Assembly (NCBI GenBank): GCA_964646885.1
Contig: CAZYFM010000138.1
Location: 1 to 8,194, forward strand
Length of the DNA stretch: 8,194 bases
Reading direction: 5' to 3'
DNA from: SZUA-430 sp964646885
Lineage (GTDB): Bacteria > Pseudomonadota > Alphaproteobacteria > Micropepsales > Micropepsaceae
This document shows positions 5,595 through 8,194 of the stretch, piece after piece. The translations under genes were made by a program, and so were the position numbers. How positions within the stretch are numbered: position 1 is the stretch's first letter; each line of letters opens with the position of its first letter. Under the pieces are notes generated by a model that made no database searches, was not told the DNA's origin, and worked only from the letters and a program-made list of their open reading frames with translations.

Positions 5595-7037
5595 ATGCTT
5601 GAACTCATTACCAACTTCGCCTTGGGCGGCCTTGGGTTTCTGTTCGTCATCTCGCTCGTCGTCTTCGTCCACGAACTTGGACACTTCCTCGCGGGCCGGT
5701 ATTTCGGCGTCAAGGTCGAGACCTTCTCGATCGGATTCGGCAAGGAATTGCTGGGATTTACTGATCGCTACGGCACACGCTGGAAGATTGCAGCCCTGCC
5801 TTTGGGTGGCTACGTCAAGTTCTGGGGTGACGAAGGCGCCGCCAGCACACCGGACCACGAGAAGCTGAACCGCATCTCGGATGCAGATCGCGCGCGGTCG
5901 TTCCACCACAAGACGTGGTGGCAGAAGTCCATCATTTCGGTGGCCGGCCCACTCGCGAATTTCATTCTGGCGCTGGTCATCCTGACCGGCTTCTTCCTCG
6001 TGTACGGATCAAACGCGTCGTCGCCCGTCATCGGCAATGTGAAGCCGGGCTACCCGGCTGAACTTGCGGGCCTGAAGCCTGGTGATCGCGTGATCAGCAT
6101 CGACGGTCAGGAAATCAGCGATTTTTCGGCGATTGTGAAGATCGTCTCGGTCGCAAACGGCCATCCGCTGAAGTTCGTGGTCGAACGCCAAGGCGCGCGC
6201 GAGCAGATCGTCGTGACACCCACCATGATTTCGAAGCCCGACAGCTTCGGCGCCCCGATCAAGGACCCGGGCGTCGGCATCAGCCCTGTCATTCCGGGTG
6301 AAGTGCAGACGGTCGTCGAAGGCTCGCCGGCTGCAGTCGCCGGCCTCAAGCCCAACGACATCATTGTTGGCGTCAACGGCCAGGGAGTTTCGACGTTCGC
6401 GGACATCGCAAAGGCCCTTCGCGAAGCGGCAGGCAAGCCCGTGAAGCTGATCATCGCGCGCTCCAAGCCGACCCCCAAGAAGCCGTGGAATCGCGAGCAG
6501 GTGGAATTGTCGCTGACGCCTTCGCCCGTCTCTGCGTCGGCCTCGGCTGGTGCAGACCAGCAGGTATTGGAGGCTGCGGGATTCGCCGTATACGCGAAAG
6601 GTTCGCCTGAACCTTACGTGCATGTAACATTCGGCCTCCCGGCAGCTGTTTTTGCGGCTGCCGATGAAGTCAAATTCATCGTGGTAAAGACATTTTATTT
6701 TATCGGCCAACTCTTGACCGGAAGTGCGGACTACCAGCAGTTGTCGGGCCCGATCGGAATCGCCACGGTTTCTGGGAAAGTCGCCGTCCAGTTTGGGGTT
6801 GTCGCATTAATCAACCTGGCGGCGGTGTTGTCCGTAAGCATCGGTTTACTCAATCTTTTTCCAATACCGATGCTCGACGGGGGACATATCCTGTACTATG
6901 GCATAGAAGCAGTGCGTGGGCGTCCGCTGGGGGAGCGGGCCCAGGAGCTGGGTTTTCGTATTGGACTGGCGTTTGTGGTCTGCCTGTTGCTGTTCGCAAC
7001 CTGGAATGACCTCACAAAGCTTGGTTCTTCAGGATGA
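5595..7037 (+). CDS. rseP: Site-2 intramembrane zinc metalloprotease RseP (RasP/MmpA family)
   Basis: Inner-membrane protease of the S2P family (peptidase M50B). Known relatives cut anti-sigma factors such as RseA, leftover signal peptides, or PodJ (Caulobacter MmpA); the substrate here is not shown by the sequence. The 480-residue protein has the zinc motif HELGH at 26-30 in the first membrane segment (about 7-27), a second segment (about 112-137) with VAGPLAN, and two PDZ domains. PDZ1 (about 142-208) contains PAELAGLKPGDRVISIDG, and PDZ2 (about 226-308) contains PAAVAGLKPNDIIVGVNG. A linker rich in Pro, Lys, Ala and Ser (290-336) follows. The last two membrane segments are about 400-420 and 452-470, with the third zinc ligand in NLFPIPMLDGGH (Asp428). 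All catalytic residues are present. The start ATG 5595 has only a weak site (CAGGG). The 3' third is less GC-rich than its neighbours. It lies 42 bases after dxr and just before bamA, a conserved arrangement. Confidence 0.96.
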   Translation: MLELITNFALGGLGFLFVISLVVFVHELGHFLAGRYFGVKVETFSIGFGKELLGFTDRYGTRWKIAALPLGGYVKFWGDEGAASTPDHEKLNRISDADRARSFHHKTWWQKSIISVAGPLANFILALVILTGFFLVYGSNASSPVIGNVKPGYPAELAGLKPGDRVISIDGQEISDFSAIVKIVSVANGHPLKFVVERQGAREQIVVTPTMISKPDSFGAPIKDPGVGISPVIPGEVQTVVEGSPAAVAGLKPNDIIVGVNGQGVSTFADIAKALREAAGKPVKLIIARSKPTPKKPWNREQVELSLTPSPVSASASAGADQQVLEAAGFAVYAKGSPEPYVHVTFGLPAAVFAAADEVKFIVVKTFYFIGQLLTGSADYQQLSGPIGIATVSGKVAVQFGVVALINLAAVLSVSIGLLNLFPIPMLDGGHILYYGIEAVRGRPLGERAQELGFRIGLAFVVCLLLFATWNDLTKLGSSG

Positions 7038-7102
7038 TCCGGTTTCAGTTCGTGAAGAGTCAGCAGTATCTGTGTTTTCTGCCGCGGGGCGTGAACGAAT
7101 GA
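7034..7102 (+). CDS. Possible 22-codon coupling ORF between rseP and bamA
   Basis: An open frame starts at ATG 7034, which overlaps the rseP stop (ATGA 7034-7037). It runs 22 codons and ends at TGA 7100-7102, which overlaps the bamA start (ATGA 7099-7102). It would encode a basic peptide starting MIRFQFVKSQ and ending PRGVNE, with no recognisable domain. AGG at 7031-7033 is too close to the ATG to be a good ribosome site. If translated, it would carry ribosomes straight from rseP to bamA, whose own ribosome site is weak. Its codons (TTT, TAT, TGT, AGT) are unlike the GC-ending codons of the neighbouring genes, which argues for non-coding spacer. No family is recognised and this is a candidate only; the arrangement may be chance. 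Confidence 0.25.
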   Translation: MIRFQFVKSQQYLCFLPRGVNE

Positions 7103-8194
7103 ATAGAGTACTGGGATTGTTTTTGGCGCTCGTTGCGGCGGTGTTTCTTCAGACCGCTGCTGTCCACGCGCAGGACGCGGAAGGCCCCACCGTCCAGCGG
7201 ATCGTGGTTGAAGGAAACCAGCGCATCGAGGAATCGACCGTTGTTTCCTACATGGTCATCAAGGAAGGCGCGCCGTATTCGCAGTCCCAGGTTGACCAGT
7301 CCCTCAAGACGCTTTTCGCCACCGGCCTTTTCGCTGACGTCCAGATCCAGCAGGCCAATGGCGTCGTGACCGTAAAGGTCGTCGAAAACCCGATCATCAA
7401 TCGCATCGCTTTCGACGGTAACTCCAAGATTTCAAACAAGACGCTCGAAGACGAAGTCCAGCTGAAGCCGCGCATGGTGTTTTCGCGCGCGAAGGTCCAG
7501 GCCGACGTCCAGCGCATCCTCGAAGTCTATCGTCGCTCGGGCCGCTTCGCTGCCCAGGTTGAGCCCAAGACTGTCCAGCTGGGCCAGAACCGCGTCGATC
7601 TCGTTTTCGAGGTCAATGAAGGCCCGACCACTGGCGTCAGCCGCATCATCTTCATTGGCAACAAGGAATTCAGCGACGGCACGCTGCGCGACAAGATCGC
7701 GACCGGTGAGTCGGTCTGGTGGAACTTCCTCCAGACGAACGACAACTACGATCCGGATCGCCTGACCTTTGACCGCGAGCAGCTGCGCCGCTTCTACCTG
7801 TCTGAAGGCTACGCAGACTTCCGCGTGATCTCGGCCGTCGCCGAACTCGCGCCGGATCGCAGCGGCTTCTACATCACCTTCACGATCGAGGAAGGCGAGA
7901 AGTACAATTTCGGCAAGGTCGAAATTGACACCAAGCTCAAGGAAATCCCGGTCAACGACCTCCAGGAACTCATCCGCTTCGAAGGTGGCGAGCAGTACAA
8001 CGCCGAACTCATCGACAAGAGCGTCGACGCCCTGACGATGGCAGCCGGCACGAAGGGCTATGCTTTCGTCGATATCCGCCCGCGCGTTCGCCGCAACAAG
8101 GAAGACAAGACCGTCGACGTCGTCTTCAAGATCGAGGAAGGCCCGCGCGTCTACATCGAACGCATCAACATCGTCGGCAACACGCGCACGCTCG
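7099..8194 (+). CDS. bamA: Outer membrane protein assembly factor BamA, 5' part
   Basis: Essential Omp85-family protein that folds and inserts beta-barrel proteins into the outer membrane. The window holds 365 codons before the right edge; the rest of the last POTRA domain and the C-terminal beta-barrel lie outside. ATG 7099 gives MNRVLGLFLALVAAVFLQ, a typical signal peptide with likely cleavage after VHA (residue 24) before QDAEG. The periplasmic POTRA repeats follow: POTRA1 about 31-98 (VQRIVVEGNQRI), POTRA2 about 99-175 (INRIAFDGNSKI, then YRRSGRF), POTRA3 about 178-266 (VSRIIFIGNKEFSD, then FYLSEGYAD), POTRA4 about 268-348 and the start of POTRA5 (IERINIVGNTRT). The start has a weak GGGG at 7086-7089. 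A GTG at 7072 is in frame and would add 9 residues (VFSAAGRER) before the signal peptide; this is less likely. In many proteobacteria lpxD and other lipid A genes follow; that cannot be seen here. Confidence 0.97.
   Translation, partial: MNRVLGLFLALVAAVFLQTAAVHAQDAEGPTVQRIVVEGNQRIEESTVVSYMVIKEGAPYSQSQVDQSLKTLFATGLFADVQIQQANGVVTVKVVENPIINRIAFDGNSKISNKTLEDEVQLKPRMVFSRAKVQADVQRILEVYRRSGRFAAQVEPKTVQLGQNRVDLVFEVNEGPTTGVSRIIFIGNKEFSDGTLRDKIATGESVWWNFLQTNDNYDPDRLTFDREQLRRFYLSEGYADFRVISAVAELAPDRSGFYITFTIEEGEKYNFGKVEIDTKLKEIPVNDLQELIRFEGGEQYNAELIDKSVDALTMAAGTKGYAFVDIRPRVRRNKEDKTVDVVFKIEEGPRVYIERINIVGNTRTL

Noticed and set aside
6713..6742. CTTGAC at 6713-6718 as a -35 box of an internal bamA promoter
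   Set aside because: No acceptable -10 hexamer lies 16-18 bases downstream (GCAGTT region), so it cannot be supported as a promoter.
1..8194. Search for mobile elements, CRISPR arrays, tRNA genes, phage or defence genes
   Set aside because: The window is filled by nine contiguous housekeeping genes with gaps of at most about 60 bases; no repeats, integrase or transposase motifs, or RNA genes were seen.

Overview
The window is a GC-rich (roughly 60%) stretch of bacterial chromosome with nine genes, all on the + strand and packed almost end to end. It is the conserved housekeeping cluster rpsB-tsf-pyrH-frr-uppS-cdsA-dxr-rseP-bamA. The gene order and the style of the proteins (EF-Ts of about 308 residues, a 480-residue two-PDZ RseP, UppS with an RLSNFLLWQ motif) fit Alphaproteobacteria. 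I cannot place it more finely from sequence alone; a Caulobacterales/Hyphomonadaceae-like or Rhizobiales-like bacterium is a guess. I see no mobile elements, CRISPR arrays, tRNA or rRNA genes, or accessory genes.

Layout. Bases 2-2777 hold translation and nucleotide genes: the 3' half of rpsB (ribosomal protein uS2), tsf (EF-Ts), pyrH (UMP kinase) and frr (ribosome recycling factor). tsf and frr have clear Shine-Dalgarno sites and pyrH a shorter-spaced one. GC-rich hairpins lie in the rpsB-tsf and pyrH-frr gaps. Bases 2801-5552 hold envelope lipid precursor genes: uppS (undecaprenyl diphosphate synthase), cdsA (CDP-diacylglycerol synthase) and dxr (DXP reductoisomerase of the MEP pathway). uppS-cdsA and cdsA-dxr each overlap by 4 bases (ATGA and GTGA), so they look translationally coupled. 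Bases 5595-8194 hold envelope quality control and outer-membrane assembly: rseP (site-2 intramembrane protease) and the first 365 codons of bamA (outer-membrane protein assembly factor), which runs off the right edge.

How the genes work together. Dxr feeds the MEP pathway that makes the isoprenoid diphosphates UppS condenses into the C55 carrier for peptidoglycan and other envelope polymers. CdsA makes the activated lipid for phospholipid synthesis. RseP and BamA link envelope-stress proteolysis to outer-membrane protein insertion. The translation genes upstream tie this block to growth rate.

I found no new biological system. The points most worth a second look are a 22-codon open frame that joins rseP to bamA through an ATGA overlap at each end, a drop in GC and shift in codon use over the 3' third of rseP, a Trp-to-Tyr change in the Dxr active-site loop, and an Asp-to-Asn change in the PyrH VDGVY motif.
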